From Streptomyces sp. B21-105 (GTDB lineage: Bacteria; Actinomycetota; Actinomycetes; Streptomycetales; Streptomycetaceae): a DNA stretch of 64,000 nucleotides. The stretch spans positions 62,001 through 126,000 of the forward strand of contig NZ_JARUMJ010000001.1 of the NCBI RefSeq assembly GCF_036898465.1, written 5' to 3'. The first letter of the stretch is position 1. The number at the start of each line of letters is the position of its first letter. The notes under the pieces are model-generated. The model searched no databases and had not been told where the DNA came from. It saw only the letters and a program-made list of their open reading frames with translations. Made by a program: the position numbers and the translations under genes. This document shows, in pieces, positions 26,241-35,891 of the stretch.

Positions 26241-27734
26241 ATGAACCCCACACGTACGAACGGCCGCTCCTCCCGCTCCCGCCGGACCGACGGACCCGCT
26301 TTCGCCCCCAGCACCGGTTCGAGGCAGGGCGGACGCTTCCGCTCGCCCACCCCGAGCCGCGCGGGGGGCCACGGCCGGCGGCCCGCAGCGGTCCAGGGAG
26401 AGTTCGCCCTACCGGAGACCATCACTCCCCCGCTGCCCGCAGTCGAGAGGTTCGCCGACCTCGACATGCCGGGGCCGCTGCTGGCCGCGCTGACCGCACA
26501 AGGTGTGAGCGTCCCGTTCCCGATCCAGGGCGCGACCCTGCCCAACACCCTCGCGGGGCGCGACGTCCTGGGCCGCGGGCGCACCGGCTCCGGCAAGACC
26601 CTCGCCTTCGGTCTGGCCCTGCTGGCCCGCACCGCCGGACAGCGCGCCGAGCCCGGCCGGCCGCTGGCCCTCGTCCTCGTGCCGACGCGTGAACTGGCCC
26701 AGCAGGTGACCGACGCGCTCACCCCTTACGCCCGCTCGGTGAAGCTGCGCATGGCCACCGTCGTCGGCGGAATGTCGATCGGCAGGCAGGCCAGTGCGCT
26801 GCGCGGTGGCGCCGAGGTCGTCGTCGCGACGCCGGGGAGGCTCAAGGACCTCATCGACCGCGGTGAATGCCGACTCAACCAGGTCGCGATCACGGTCCTG
26901 GACGAGGCCGACCAGATGGCCGACATGGGCTTCATGCCCCAGGTCACCGCGCTTTTGGACCAGGTCCGCCCCGACGGCCAGCGGATGCTGTTCTCCGCCA
27001 CCCTCGACCGCAACGTCGACCGCCTGGTCCGCAGCTACCTCACCGACCCGGTCGTCCACTCCGTCGACCCCTCCGCAGGCGCGGTCACCACGATGGAGCA
27101 TCACGTGCTGCACGTCCACGCCGCCGACAAGCAGTGGGCGACGACGCAGATCGCGGCGCGCGAGGGCCGCGTGATCATGTTCCTGGACACCAAGCACGCC
27201 GTCGACCGGCTGACGCAGGACCTGCTGAACTGCGGTGTGCGGGCCGCCGCCCTGCACGGCGGCAAGTCACAGCCGCAGCGCACCCGAACCCTGACCCAAT
27301 TCAAGACCGGGCACGTCACCGTGCTCGTGGCCACGAACGTCGCGGCCCGCGGCATCCACGTCGACCACCTCGACCTCGTCGTCAACGTCGACCCGCCGAC
27401 CGACCACAAGGACTACCTCCACCGCGGCGGCCGTACCGCACGCGCCGGCGAGTCCGGCAGCGTCGTCACCCTGGTCACTCCCCACCAGCGCCGCGACATG
27501 ACCCGCCTCATGACCGCCGCCGGCATCGTGCCCCGGACCACGCAGGTCCACTCCGGCGAGGACGAACTCAGCCGGATCACCGGCGCCCAGACCCCCTCCG
27601 GGATTCCGGTGACGATCACCGCGCCGGTGGCCGAGCGGCGTAAGCGCGGCACGGCCTCACGCGGCCGGCGCAGCCCCGCTGCGGCGGCCCGCCGCGTGAG
27701 CCTGCGGCAGTCCTCCCTCGACACGGCTGCCTAG
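26241..27734 (+). CDS. DEAD-box ATP-dependent RNA helicase
   Basis: A 497-residue helicase with a basic, Arg/Ser-rich N-terminal tail (about 1-65). Motifs in order: Q motif FPIQGATLP, I GRGRTGSGKT, Ia PTRELAQQ, Ib TPGR, II VLDEADQM, III SATLD, V VAARGIHVD and VI HRGGRTARAG. Motif VI has TARAG where most bacteria have TGRAG. A basic C-terminal tail follows. It unwinds structured RNA, typically for ribosome assembly or RNA decay in the cold. It follows a cold-shock gene and its own ribosome-binding site is in a hairpin. Confidence 0.95.
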   Translation: MNPTRTNGRSSRSRRTDGPAFAPSTGSRQGGRFRSPTPSRAGGHGRRPAAVQGEFALPETITPPLPAVERFADLDMPGPLLAALTAQGVSVPFPIQGATLPNTLAGRDVLGRGRTGSGKTLAFGLALLARTAGQRAEPGRPLALVLVPTRELAQQVTDALTPYARSVKLRMATVVGGMSIGRQASALRGGAEVVVATPGRLKDLIDRGECRLNQVAITVLDEADQMADMGFMPQVTALLDQVRPDGQRMLFSATLDRNVDRLVRSYLTDPVVHSVDPSAGAVTTMEHHVLHVHAADKQWATTQIAAREGRVIMFLDTKHAVDRLTQDLLNCGVRAAALHGGKSQPQRTRTLTQFKTGHVTVLVATNVAARGIHVDHLDLVVNVDPPTDHKDYLHRGGRTARAGESGSVVTLVTPHQRRDMTRLMTAAGIVPRTTQVHSGEDELSRITGAQTPSGIPVTITAPVAERRKRGTASRGRRSPAAAARRVSLRQSSLDTAA

Positions 27735-27884
27735 GAACTTCGTGATCCGCGCGTTCGGCCCCGGCCCGGCCCGGCTCACCGCGGTCCGGGCCGGCTCCGC
27801 CTGCACGGACACGTGCATCGTCGCCCGCTGGACCGCCTCGACCGCAACAGAACCCCCTCGTCGTTTCTCTCCCTGTGAGGCATC

Positions 27885-28196
27885 ATGCGCTGTGTCATCG
27901 CCCGCTTCCCGTTCGACCTCACCAAGAGCGGCGTCCTGGAATCCATGAAAGGCGTCAAGCCTGAGGAAGTCCTCGGGGCGTCCGTGATCGTCGGCCGCCG
28001 CACCTACCCCGCCAAACAGGTCGGACAGGTGGTCACACACCAGGACCGCCGCGATTTCACTGCCTCCGAAGTCCTGCGGGCCATGATCCAGCTCGGCTTC
28101 ACCTGCCGCGACGTATCCCGGGCCGCCGCGCCCACACGCGTTCTCGACCCGTACCAAGAGGCTTCCGCGCTGCTCGGAGCCCCTGCGGCCGCCTGA
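27885..28196 (+). CDS. SCO5918-type conserved small protein
   Basis: A 103-residue protein (MRCVIARFPFDLTKSGVLESMKGVKPEEV...GRRTYPAKQVGQVVTHQDRRDFTASEVLRAM). GTGAGG precedes the ATG. I recognise it as a conserved Streptomyces protein that travels with the cold-shock/DEAD-box pair; it has no known domain and no membrane segment. The compact alpha/beta pattern and conserved context suggest a helper in cold-shock RNA metabolism, an inference from context only. Confidence 0.75.
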   Translation: MRCVIARFPFDLTKSGVLESMKGVKPEEVLGASVIVGRRTYPAKQVGQVVTHQDRRDFTASEVLRAMIQLGFTCRDVSRAAAPTRVLDPYQEASALLGAPAAA

Positions 28197-28233
28197 CCGG
28201 CGCGCAGTCGCGTGCCGCCGCGCAAACAGCGCT

Positions 28234-28267
28234 GAGGGTCCGACCGGAACACTCCGGGCGGACCCTC
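28234..28267 (+). terminator. Hairpin terminator ending the cold-shock block
   Basis: Outer stem GAGGGTCCG / CGGACCCTC (28234-28242, 28259-28267) with an inner stem CCGGA-ACAC-TCCGG in the loop gives a near-continuous 14-bp hairpin 38 bp after the SCO5918-type gene. Confidence 0.75.
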
Positions 28268-28291
28268 ACCGCGTAGCCGACACGCGAGGCG

Positions 28292-28666
28292 TTGGGCAAA
28301 GCGCGGGCGTACGGCTGGACTTGCGTCATTGTCACCAACGGCCGCACCGTCCAGCAGGAGGCGAAGATCCGGAAGACCGGACTCCACCGACTGGTCCACA
28401 GCTGGGTCATCTCCGAAGCAGTCGGCCACAGGAAGCCAGAACCGGAGATCTTCCAAGCGGCAGCCGACGCCGTCGGTGTCCCCCTCCCCGGCGCATGGAT
28501 CATCGGCGATTCACCCCACGCCGACATCGCGGGAGCCGGCACACTCGGCCTTCGAAGCGTGTGGGTCACGGACGGACGCTCCTGGGCCCAGGACTCCTAC
28601 CAACCCACACATATCGCTGAGGACGTCGCCTCTGCGATCAGCCATGTTCTCAGAACGTCGGGATAG
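28292..28666 (+). pseudogene. HAD hydrolase lacking its N-terminal half
   Basis: The frame keeps motif II (CVIVTNG), the lysine motif III (GHRKPEPEIFQAAADAVGV) and motif IV (WIIGDSPHADIAGAGTLGLRSVWV) of a phosphoglycolate-phosphatase-type HAD enzyme, running to a proper stop. Motif I with the nucleophilic Asp and the cap domain are missing; the sequence upstream of about 28292 is unrelated. Without the nucleophile the product would be inactive. Confidence 0.72.
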
Positions 28667-28879
28667 GCTCCGCCGTCCACGTCTCCGGGTCAGTCCAGGG
28701 CATGCGCCGGTGCGTGCGCCTGACCCACCGCCCAGGCAGCATGTCCTCGGGCGACTGCCGAACAACATGCCTCTGCCATGTATGCGGGGAGGGCAGGTAC
28801 TCGTGCACTCGTGTACGGGGAATGAGGGCGAGGCCAGGGGAACCCCCATGCCGACGGAGAAGGCCATGAGGCGGCGAAC

Positions 28880-29088
28880 GGAACGTTCGCGCCGTGGAGG
28901 TCGTCGTGTGGGACGGCGATCCCACCGTTCCCGCTGCCCGGGCCGCCGATCCGGACCGGATCGGCCAGCACGGCCTGGAGGTCGTCAGGGCCGTCGCCGA
29001 GGACCTGTTCACCGAGCGGGAGCCGGTCGGCAAGCGCATCACGGCCCGCATCGCCCCGACCGACGCCTCCGGTAGCTGCCCCCAGTAG
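28880..29088 (+). pseudogene. RsbW-type serine kinase/anti-sigma ATPase, C-terminal fragment
   Basis: VEVVVWDGDPTVPAARAADPDRIGQHGLEVV and VGKRITARIAP match the end of Streptomyces HATPase_c anti-sigma/regulatory ATPases: WD.DP carries the D of the N/G boxes and QHGLEIV the G2-like loop. The ATP-binding N box and the first half are missing. Nothing else is supported between 28667 and 28880. Confidence 0.6.
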
Positions 29089-29421
29089 CCGCACGCTCCT
29101 CCCGGCCCCAACCCGTTTGCCACGACGGCCCCAGCGGCACGGGCCACGGAACCCGTGGGGCGGGCAGCCACACATCCCTGGCCGGCAGGGGCGCGGTTCA
29201 ATCAGGCCATGACTTCCGCGTCCGGGAAGCGCCCGAGCCCATGACCGGTCTCCGGTCGGCCTGCTCGTCCTTCTCAGCCTGTCATGGCTCTATCGGCCTC
29301 TCCCTGGTCGCCGCCCGCGGCGGCCGATCACCTCGCCGACGAACGCACGAAAATGGCGGTTGTCGGTCGGTGGTCGGTGGACGCCGGTCCGCCCTGGCGG
29401 CGAACCGGCCCTCCCCGCCCT

Positions 29422-29493
29422 GCTCCTCCGCAGGAGCTTCGCTTCTCCCCCCGCAAGCGGGAGGTACCCCCACCCCTGCCCGAAGGGCAGGGG
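29422..29493. repeat. Cluster of three small perfect hairpins
   Basis: GCTCCT-CCGC-AGGAGC (29422-29437), CCCGC-AA-GCGGG (29450-29461) and CCCCTGCCC-GAA-GGGCAGGGG (29473-29493) follow each other within 72 bp in an otherwise gene-free gap (29089-29599). The arrangement resembles a REP-type intergenic element, but could also include a terminator for the GH3 gene, whose stop lies about 100 bp away. Confidence 0.5.
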
Positions 29494-29599
29494 TATCCAC
29501 GAAGGAGAGACCCGATGAGCACATGCTCGCCGAAGATACCCGGCGCCGGTACTTGGACGCCCTCTCGACCGGGTCATCCGCCGCTGACGGGCCCGGTAC

Positions 29600-32499
29600 T
29601 CAGCGCAGGCTGAACGTCGACAAGCGCACCCCCTTGCTCAGTACCAAGTACACGGCCGTACGACCCTTCGCTCCTGTCAGCGGAGCCGTCACCGTCTCGT
29701 ACGTGTACGGGGACGACGTCCCGTCGAAGCGGGCCGTTCCCACCAGTCGGCCCGTCGGTGAGCCCAGCCGTACCTCCAGCGTTCCGGACGCGCCCGCGAG
29801 CTGGGCCGTCACCTCCGAAGCCCCTGACCGGAGCCGCGTGTCCGCGAACTTCAGCCACGCCCCGTCCGTCGTGGCCGACACCGCCGTCCCGCCGGCCTTG
29901 GACTCGTCGACCAGGCTGATCGCGCTGTAGTCGTCGAAGTCTTCGGCTGACGTCACCGCCGACAGATCCCGGGGCGGGATGGTCTCCCCCCGTACTTTCA
30001 GCGACGTCCGCGAGCGGATGTCCGTCGACGACGCGCCGACCATCACGTCGTACGTCGCCGATTCCACGACCCACTTCGAGCGCGTGACGTCCCAGTGCGC
30101 GAGGTCCGAATCCCGCAGCTTCAGACGGACCGTTTGCGTCTCGCCCGGCTTCAGCGACACCCGTTTGTACGCCTTCAGCTGCTTCAGCGGCTGCTTGTCG
30201 CGGGATTCCCGCTGGTGGACGTACAGCTGGACCACCTCGTCACCGGCCCGGCGGCCCGTGTTGGTGATCTTCACCTCATAACCGTCGGAGACCCGTTTCA
30301 GCCCGCCGTAGCGGAACGTCGTGTACGACAGTCCGTAACCGAAGGGGTAGAGCGGCTGCCCCTTGTAGTAGAGGTACGTCCGGTTCGACTTGATGATGTC
30401 GTAGTCCAGGATCGACGGCAGGTCCGAATCCGAGCGGTACCAGGTCTGTGTCAGGCGGCCCGCCGGGTTCGCGTCGCCGTACAGCAGGTCGGCCAGCGCG
30501 GTGCCGGTCTCCTGGCCCGCGTGCGTCGTCCACAGCAGGGCCGGGACCTCCTTCTGCAGCGCGCCCAGCGTGGTGGGGTAGCTGTTCTCGACCACGACCA
30601 CCGTCTTCGTGTTGGCCTTGCGGACCGCCCTGACCAGCGCCTCCTGCGACGGGGACAGGCCCATGTCCGTGCGGTCGTGGGCCTCGCGCCCGTTGATCGC
30701 CGGCATCGAGCCGACCACCACGACGGCCGTGTCCTTGCCCTTGACCGCGGCGACCGCCTCGTCGACGCCGCTGCGGACCACGTCCTTCGAGTAGTGCGCG
30801 GCCTTGTCCTCGGCCACCAGGCCGAGCGTGCCGTCGGCGTCCACCGGGCCCAGGTACACCGGGTTCGTCCACCAGGACTCGCCGGTCTCGTAGCCCGCGT
30901 ACCGCAGCAGGTACGTCCCGTCGTCCTGCCGCTCCAGCTTGAACTGCTGCTGCACGAACCAGCCGTTCGGCTGCGTCTGGTCGTTGACGAAGTTCGACCA
31001 GTTGTAGCCGACGTACTTCCCGTTCGCGGCCGAGCGGAGGGCGACGACTCCCGAGCCCCAGTCGAACACGTCGAACTGCGCGCCGGCACCGTTCTCAGTC
31101 GTCTCCTTCAGCGGCGCACCCGCGTCCCCGGCCCCCGCCGTCACGTATCTACCGGTCGCCGTGTCCTTCAGCGAGATCCGGTCCACGCCCTCGCTGCTCG
31201 CTACGGACGTGCCGAGCTTGGCCTCGATGCCGTCCTTCGGCGTCACCGCGTACGGCAGACTGCCTGAGTACCAGTCGGTGTAGAGGGTGTCGGCGAGCGG
31301 GCCGACCACGGCCGCGCTCCCCGACTTCTTCAGCGGCAGCGCACCGTCGTTCTTCAGCAGCACCGCCGCCTCGGTCGCCGCCTTGCGGGCCAGCGCTCGG
31401 TGCGCCGGGCTGTCGATGACGGACGCGTCGATGGAGCCGTACTTGCCGCCGCCGGGGTCGAACTCGCCGAGCCGCACCCGGATGCTCAGGACATGGCGTG
31501 CCGCGGTGTCGACGTCCGACTCCTTCAGCAAGCCCGACGACAGCGCCGACGTGAGCGCGGTCGTCGTCGGCCCGGAGTCCGTGTCGTTGTCGGTGAAGCT
31601 GTCGATGCCGGCCTTCAGCGCCGCCGCGTCCGCCTCGGTCTGGGTGCCGTAGTACTTCTGGCTGCCGACCAGGTTGCCGGGCGCGTAGGCGTCCGTGACG
31701 TTCAGCAGGTCCTGCGAGGTCCAGGTGCGCACGGTGTCGTTCAGGGCCGGGTTCACCGTGTTGGGGCGGCCGTTGACGAGGTTGTACGAGGACATGACGC
31801 CCGTCGTCGCGTCCGCCTCGATCGCGGGCTTGAACGCCTGCTCGTCGTACTCCTTCAACACGCGCGGGCGCAGTTGCGAGGATGTGGTGTCGCGGTGGAT
31901 CTCGTTGTTGTTGGCGAGGAAGTGCTTGATGGTGGGTGCTGTCTTCAGGTGGTTCGGGTCGCCGCCCGTAAGGCCCGTGCCGTAGGCCGTGGCGATCGAG
32001 CCGGTGAGGTACGGGTCCTCGGAGTAACCCTCCTCGTTGCGGCCCCAGCGCGGGTCCCGCAACGGGTTCACCACCGGTGCCCACAGGTTGAGGCCCCAGC
32101 CGGCCGGGCGCTGCTGCTGGAAGCCGCGGGCCTCGTCGCCGACCGCCGAGCCGACCTGGCGGATCAGCGAAGGGTCCCAGGTGGCGGCGAGCCCGATCGC
32201 CTGGGGGAAAACCGTCGTCTTCCCGAGCCAGGCCACGCCGTGCAGGGCCTCGGTGCCGGTGCGGAAGGACTGGATGCCGAGACGGGGGATCGCGGGTTCG
32301 TACTGGTGGAGGAGGGAGATCTTCTCATCGAGAGTGAGGCGGGAGAGGAGGTCGTCCACGCGCTTCTCGACGGGAGGTTCGGGTTGCGGAAGGGGTGGGC
32401 GGGATCGTCGGCCTGGGCGGGGGCGGTGGCGCCGAGTCCCGCGATCAGGGCGAGCGCCACGACCAGGGTGGTTCTGCGTCTTCCTCGCGTGTCATTCAT
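29600..32499 (-). CDS. Secreted glycoside hydrolase family 3 enzyme with CBM6-like domain (frameshifted near its N-terminus)
   Basis: About 966 residues. Signal peptide MNDTRGRRRTTLVVALALIAG...AQA from ATG 32499 (GAAGGAG upstream). One G appears missing near 32372, after HPFRNPNLP; the main frame continues VEKRVDDLLSRLTLDEKISLL to the stop. GH3 barrel with VMSSYNLVNGRPN and probable nucleophile Asp in NVTDAYAPG; an inserted beta-trefoil-like segment; GH3 C-domain (AVVVVGSMPAINGREAHDR); Fn3-like domain (GDEVVQLYVHQ); C-terminal CBM6-like domain. Probably a beta-glucosidase or beta-xylosidase, last gene of the alpha-xylosidase operon. Confidence 0.88.
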
Positions 32500-32582
32500 G
32501 CCACGGCTCCTTCTCATCAGGGCCTTGCAACGTGATGAAACGGGTCGAACTGCCGGGTCTCGCAGCTTCGAGCCTTCCGGCT

Positions 32583-33593
32583 TCAGGGTGCTGAGCGCGG
32601 TGCGGTGCTCCCGCGGAGCGTGAGGTGCGGGACGAGGAGGGTGGCTTCCGGAACGGCCGACCCACCCAGCTTCTTCGTCAGCAGCTCCACCGCCCGCTCA
32701 CCCACCTCGGCGGACGGGACGGCGACGGACGTGACCGGCACCCGGGCGTCGGCGGCCTGCTCCTCCGGGCAGATCGCGGTGACGGACATATCGCCGGGTA
32801 CGCGCAGGCCGAGTGACTCGAAGGCGTCGATCAGCGGCTCGAGCACCGCCTCGTTGTGCACGACCACCCCGGTCAGCGCGGGCTGCTCGCGCAGCAGCCG
32901 CTCGGCGACCCCGCGCGCGGCGGCCGGCGCCGCCTCGCAGGGGTGCACCGACGACACCAGCCGGTGCCGGTCGGCCGCCGCGGTGAACCCCTGCACCACC
33001 CGCTGCGCGAACCCGGTCCCCCGCACGTACACCTCCGGCGGCGACCCGACCAGCGCGACCACCCGGTGCCCGATTCCCACCAGGTGCTCCACGCACAGTT
33101 CGCCCGCCGCTATGAAGTCGAGGTCGATGCAGGTCAGCCCCTGCGCGGAGGCAGGGAACCCGATCAGCACGGACGGCCGGTTCAGAGCCCGCAGCAGCGG
33201 CAGCCGCGGATCGTGCAACTGAACGTCCATCACGATCAGCGCGTCCACCAACGCCGTGTCCGCTACGCGCCGCAGCCCGTCCTCGCCCTCCTCCTGGGTG
33301 AGCAGCAACACGTCGTGGTCGTGCCGGCGCGCGGCCGTGACGACGGCCACCGCGAATTGCATGACCACCGGGACGTTGATCCCGGAGCGCAGCGGCATCA
33401 CCAGCGCCAGGACGTTGGACCGGCTGCTGGCCAGCGCGCGGGCGCCGGCGTGCGGGCGGTAGCCCAGCTCGCGGATGGCCTCCTCGATGCGCAGCCGGGT
33501 CTCCTCGGAGATGGGACGCTTGCCGCTGAGGGCGTAGGAAACGGTGCTGGGGGAGACCCCCGCGTGCCGGGCCACGTCCGTGATCTTCACCAT
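32583..33593 (-). CDS. LacI family transcriptional regulator
   Basis: A 336-residue LacI/GalR repressor. HTH and hinge: MVKITDVARHAGVSPSTVSYALSGKRPISEETRLRIEEAI..LGYRPHAGARAL. The sugar-binding domain follows (DALIVMDVQLHDPRL, VEHLVGIGHRVVALVG, TGVVVHNEAVLEPLIDAFESLGLRVPGDMSV). AGGAG lies upstream of the ATG at 33593. It sits inside the operon, between the alpha-xylosidase and GH3 genes, and should repress the operon through the two palindromes before the binding-protein gene at 39056-39095, with an oligosaccharide as inducer. Confidence 0.92.
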   Translation of the reverse strand: MVKITDVARHAGVSPSTVSYALSGKRPISEETRLRIEEAIRELGYRPHAGARALASSRSNVLALVMPLRSGINVPVVMQFAVAVVTAARRHDHDVLLLTQEEGEDGLRRVADTALVDALIVMDVQLHDPRLPLLRALNRPSVLIGFPASAQGLTCIDLDFIAAGELCVEHLVGIGHRVVALVGSPPEVYVRGTGFAQRVVQGFTAAADRHRLVSSVHPCEAAPAAARGVAERLLREQPALTGVVVHNEAVLEPLIDAFESLGLRVPGDMSVTAICPEEQAADARVPVTSVAVPSAEVGERAVELLTKKLGGSAVPEATLLVPHLTLRGSTAPRSAP

Positions 33594-33626
33594 GTCAGTC
33601 CAGCTCCTGTGGGGGGCGAGGATCCA

Positions 33627-35882
33627 TCACTCCGAGTCCAGCTCCAGCGAGAGGAACCCGGTGCCCGCCGCCGCGCGGGCGGTCCGCTCCCCGCTCGCAA
33701 GGGCCCAGGGCGCCCGGGGATCACTGCAGGAGGCCCGCAGCGTCTTCCCCTCGCGTACGACCGTGAAGGTCACGTCCCCGACCGGCACCGTCACCTGCGC
33801 GCCCTGCTCCAGCCCGAACGCGCGCAGGGTGACCCCGTCGGCGTACGGATAGTCGGGGCGGTCGTCCACCGCGCCGACCGGGATCACCGCACCCGGCCTG
33901 ACCAGCAGCGGAACACTGGAGAACCCGTGCCGCTCGCGCAGCCAGCGCGGTCCGGTCACCGTCCTCCCGGTCAGGTAGTCGGTCCACGTGCCCTCGGGTA
34001 CGTAGTAGGAGACGTCCCCCTCGTCGCTGAAGACCGGCGCGACGAGCAGGTCCGGGCCGAGCATGTACTGCCGCTCCAGGTGCGCGCAGCCGGGGTCGTC
34101 CGGGAACTCCAGCACCATCGCCCGCATCACCGGCACGCCCTCTTGGGCGGTGCGCGCGGCCTCGTACAGATACGGCATCAGGCGCAGTTTGAGCCGGGTG
34201 AAATGCCGCAGCACGTCCACGGACTCCTCGTCGAACAGCCACGGCACCCGGTAGGAGGAGCTGCCGTGCAGCCGGCTGTGCGAGGACAGCAGCCCGAAGG
34301 CCAGCCATCGCTTGAACAGCGCCGGGGTCGGCGTGCCCTCGAAGCCGCCGATGTCATGGCTCCAGAACCCGAAGCCCGACAGACCGAGGCTGAGCCCACC
34401 GCGCAACGACTCGGCCATCGACTCGTACGTGGCCTCGCAGTCGCCGCCCCAGTGCACGGGGAACTTCTGGCTGCCCGCGGTCGCCGAGCGGGCGAAGACC
34501 ACGGCCTCCTGCTCACCGCGGTGTTTGCGCAGCACCTCGAAGACGGTGCGGTTGTACAGGTACGTGTAGTAGTTGTGCATCCGCTCCGGGTCCGAGCCGT
34601 CCGCGTAGGCCACGTCGACCGGGATGCGCTCCCCGAAGTCGGTCTTGAAGCAGTCGACGCCCTGGGTGAGCAGCGCCTCCAGTTTGGCGGCGTACCAGGC
34701 ACGGGCGTCCGGGCTGGTGAAGTCGACCAGGGCCATGCCCGGCTGCCACAGGTCCCACTGCCACACACTGCCGTCCGGCCTCTTCAGCAGATGGCCAAGG
34801 GCCTTGCCCTCGGCGAACAACGGTGAGCGCTGCGCGATGTAGGGGTTGATCCACACGCTTACCCGCAGCCCGCGCTCCTTCAGGCGGGACAGCATGCCCT
34901 CCGGGTCGGGGAAGACCCGCGGGTCCCACTGGAAGTCGCACCAGTTGAACTCACGCATCCAGAAGCAGTCGAAGTGGAAGACCGACAGGGGCAGTTCGCG
35001 TTCCTTCATGCCGTCGATGAAGGAGGTGACGGTGGCCTCGTCGTAGGAGGTGGTGAAGGAGGTCGACAGCCATAGGCCGAACGACCAGGCAGGCGGCAGG
35101 GCCGGGCGGCCGGTGAGGGCGGTGTACTTGCGCAGGATGTCCTTCGGGGTGGGCCCGTAGATGACGTAGTACGTCAACTGCTGGCTTTCCACGCTGAACT
35201 GGACCCGTGACACCGCCTCCGAGCCGACCTCGAAGGACACCTTGCCCGGGTGGTCGACGAAGACGCCGTAGCCCGCGTCCGTCAGGAAGAACGGGACGTT
35301 CTTGTAGGCCTGTTCGGTGGCGGTGCCGCCGTCCGCGTTCCAGATGTCGACGACCTGGCCGTTCTTCACCAGCGGCCCGAAGCGTTCACCGAGGCCGTAC
35401 ACCGATGTGCCGACTCCGAGGCCCAGCTGTTCGCGCAGGTAGTGGCCGCCGGTGGCGTCTCGCATGATGCCCATGTTCTTGGGGCCGCTGGTGGTGAGGG
35501 TGCGGCCGTGGGCGAGGAAGTCGACGTGCCAGGGGCCGGTGCGTGTGACCCGGACGGAGAGGACGCCCGCGGTGAGAGTGGCCGTCTCCTCGTCGTACTC
35601 GGCGTGCGGGGTGAAGGCGTCGTCCCGCTGGATGTCGAACCTCGGCCCCCGGGGCTGTTCGCCCTCGAAGTGCGTGAAGGTGAGGCCGATGACGTCCGGC
35701 ATCGGCGCGTGCGCGCTGATCGTCACGACCGGTCCCTTCAGCAGGTCGCCGCGGTGGCGGATGGGCTGGGTCGGGGCGTGGATCTCCAGGGCTCCCGGGG
35801 GCGTGGTCACGTCCAGGACCTGCACCGGGTGGGCTGCGGTGACGCCTTCGCGCAGCAGCCAGTAGCCGTCGGTGAACTTCAA
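33627..35882 (-). CDS. yicI: Alpha-xylosidase, GH31 (YicI-type)
   Basis: A 751-residue GH31 enzyme of YicI length. Catalytic nucleophile in CFKTDFGERIP and acid/base Asp in VHWGGDCEATYESMAESLRGG, both in the exact YicI context; FHFDCFWMREFNWCDF forms the xylose-selective subsite typical of alpha-xylosidases rather than alpha-glucosidases. C-terminal beta domains follow. No signal peptide, so it acts in the cytoplasm on imported xyloglucan oligosaccharides or isoprimeverose. The ATG at 35882 is 9 bp after the permease stop, within the transport operon. Confidence 0.93.
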   Translation of the reverse strand: MKFTDGYWLLREGVTAAHPVQVLDVTTPPGALEIHAPTQPIRHRGDLLKGPVVTISAHAPMPDVIGLTFTHFEGEQPRGPRFDIQRDDAFTPHAEYDEETATLTAGVLSVRVTRTGPWHVDFLAHGRTLTTSGPKNMGIMRDATGGHYLREQLGLGVGTSVYGLGERFGPLVKNGQVVDIWNADGGTATEQAYKNVPFFLTDAGYGVFVDHPGKVSFEVGSEAVSRVQFSVESQQLTYYVIYGPTPKDILRKYTALTGRPALPPAWSFGLWLSTSFTTSYDEATVTSFIDGMKERELPLSVFHFDCFWMREFNWCDFQWDPRVFPDPEGMLSRLKERGLRVSVWINPYIAQRSPLFAEGKALGHLLKRPDGSVWQWDLWQPGMALVDFTSPDARAWYAAKLEALLTQGVDCFKTDFGERIPVDVAYADGSDPERMHNYYTYLYNRTVFEVLRKHRGEQEAVVFARSATAGSQKFPVHWGGDCEATYESMAESLRGGLSLGLSGFGFWSHDIGGFEGTPTPALFKRWLAFGLLSSHSRLHGSSSYRVPWLFDEESVDVLRHFTRLKLRLMPYLYEAARTAQEGVPVMRAMVLEFPDDPGCAHLERQYMLGPDLLVAPVFSDEGDVSYYVPEGTWTDYLTGRTVTGPRWLRERHGFSSVPLLVRPGAVIPVGAVDDRPDYPYADGVTLRAFGLEQGAQVTVPVGDVTFTVVREGKTLRASCSDPRAPWALASGERTARAAAGTGFLSLELDSE

Positions 35883-35891
35883 GCGTGCCCC

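Noticed and set aside
32500..32582. LacI operator in front of the GH3 gene
   Set aside because: Only imperfect TGAAACG/CGAACT similarity is visible; the convincing palindromes are at 39056-39095.
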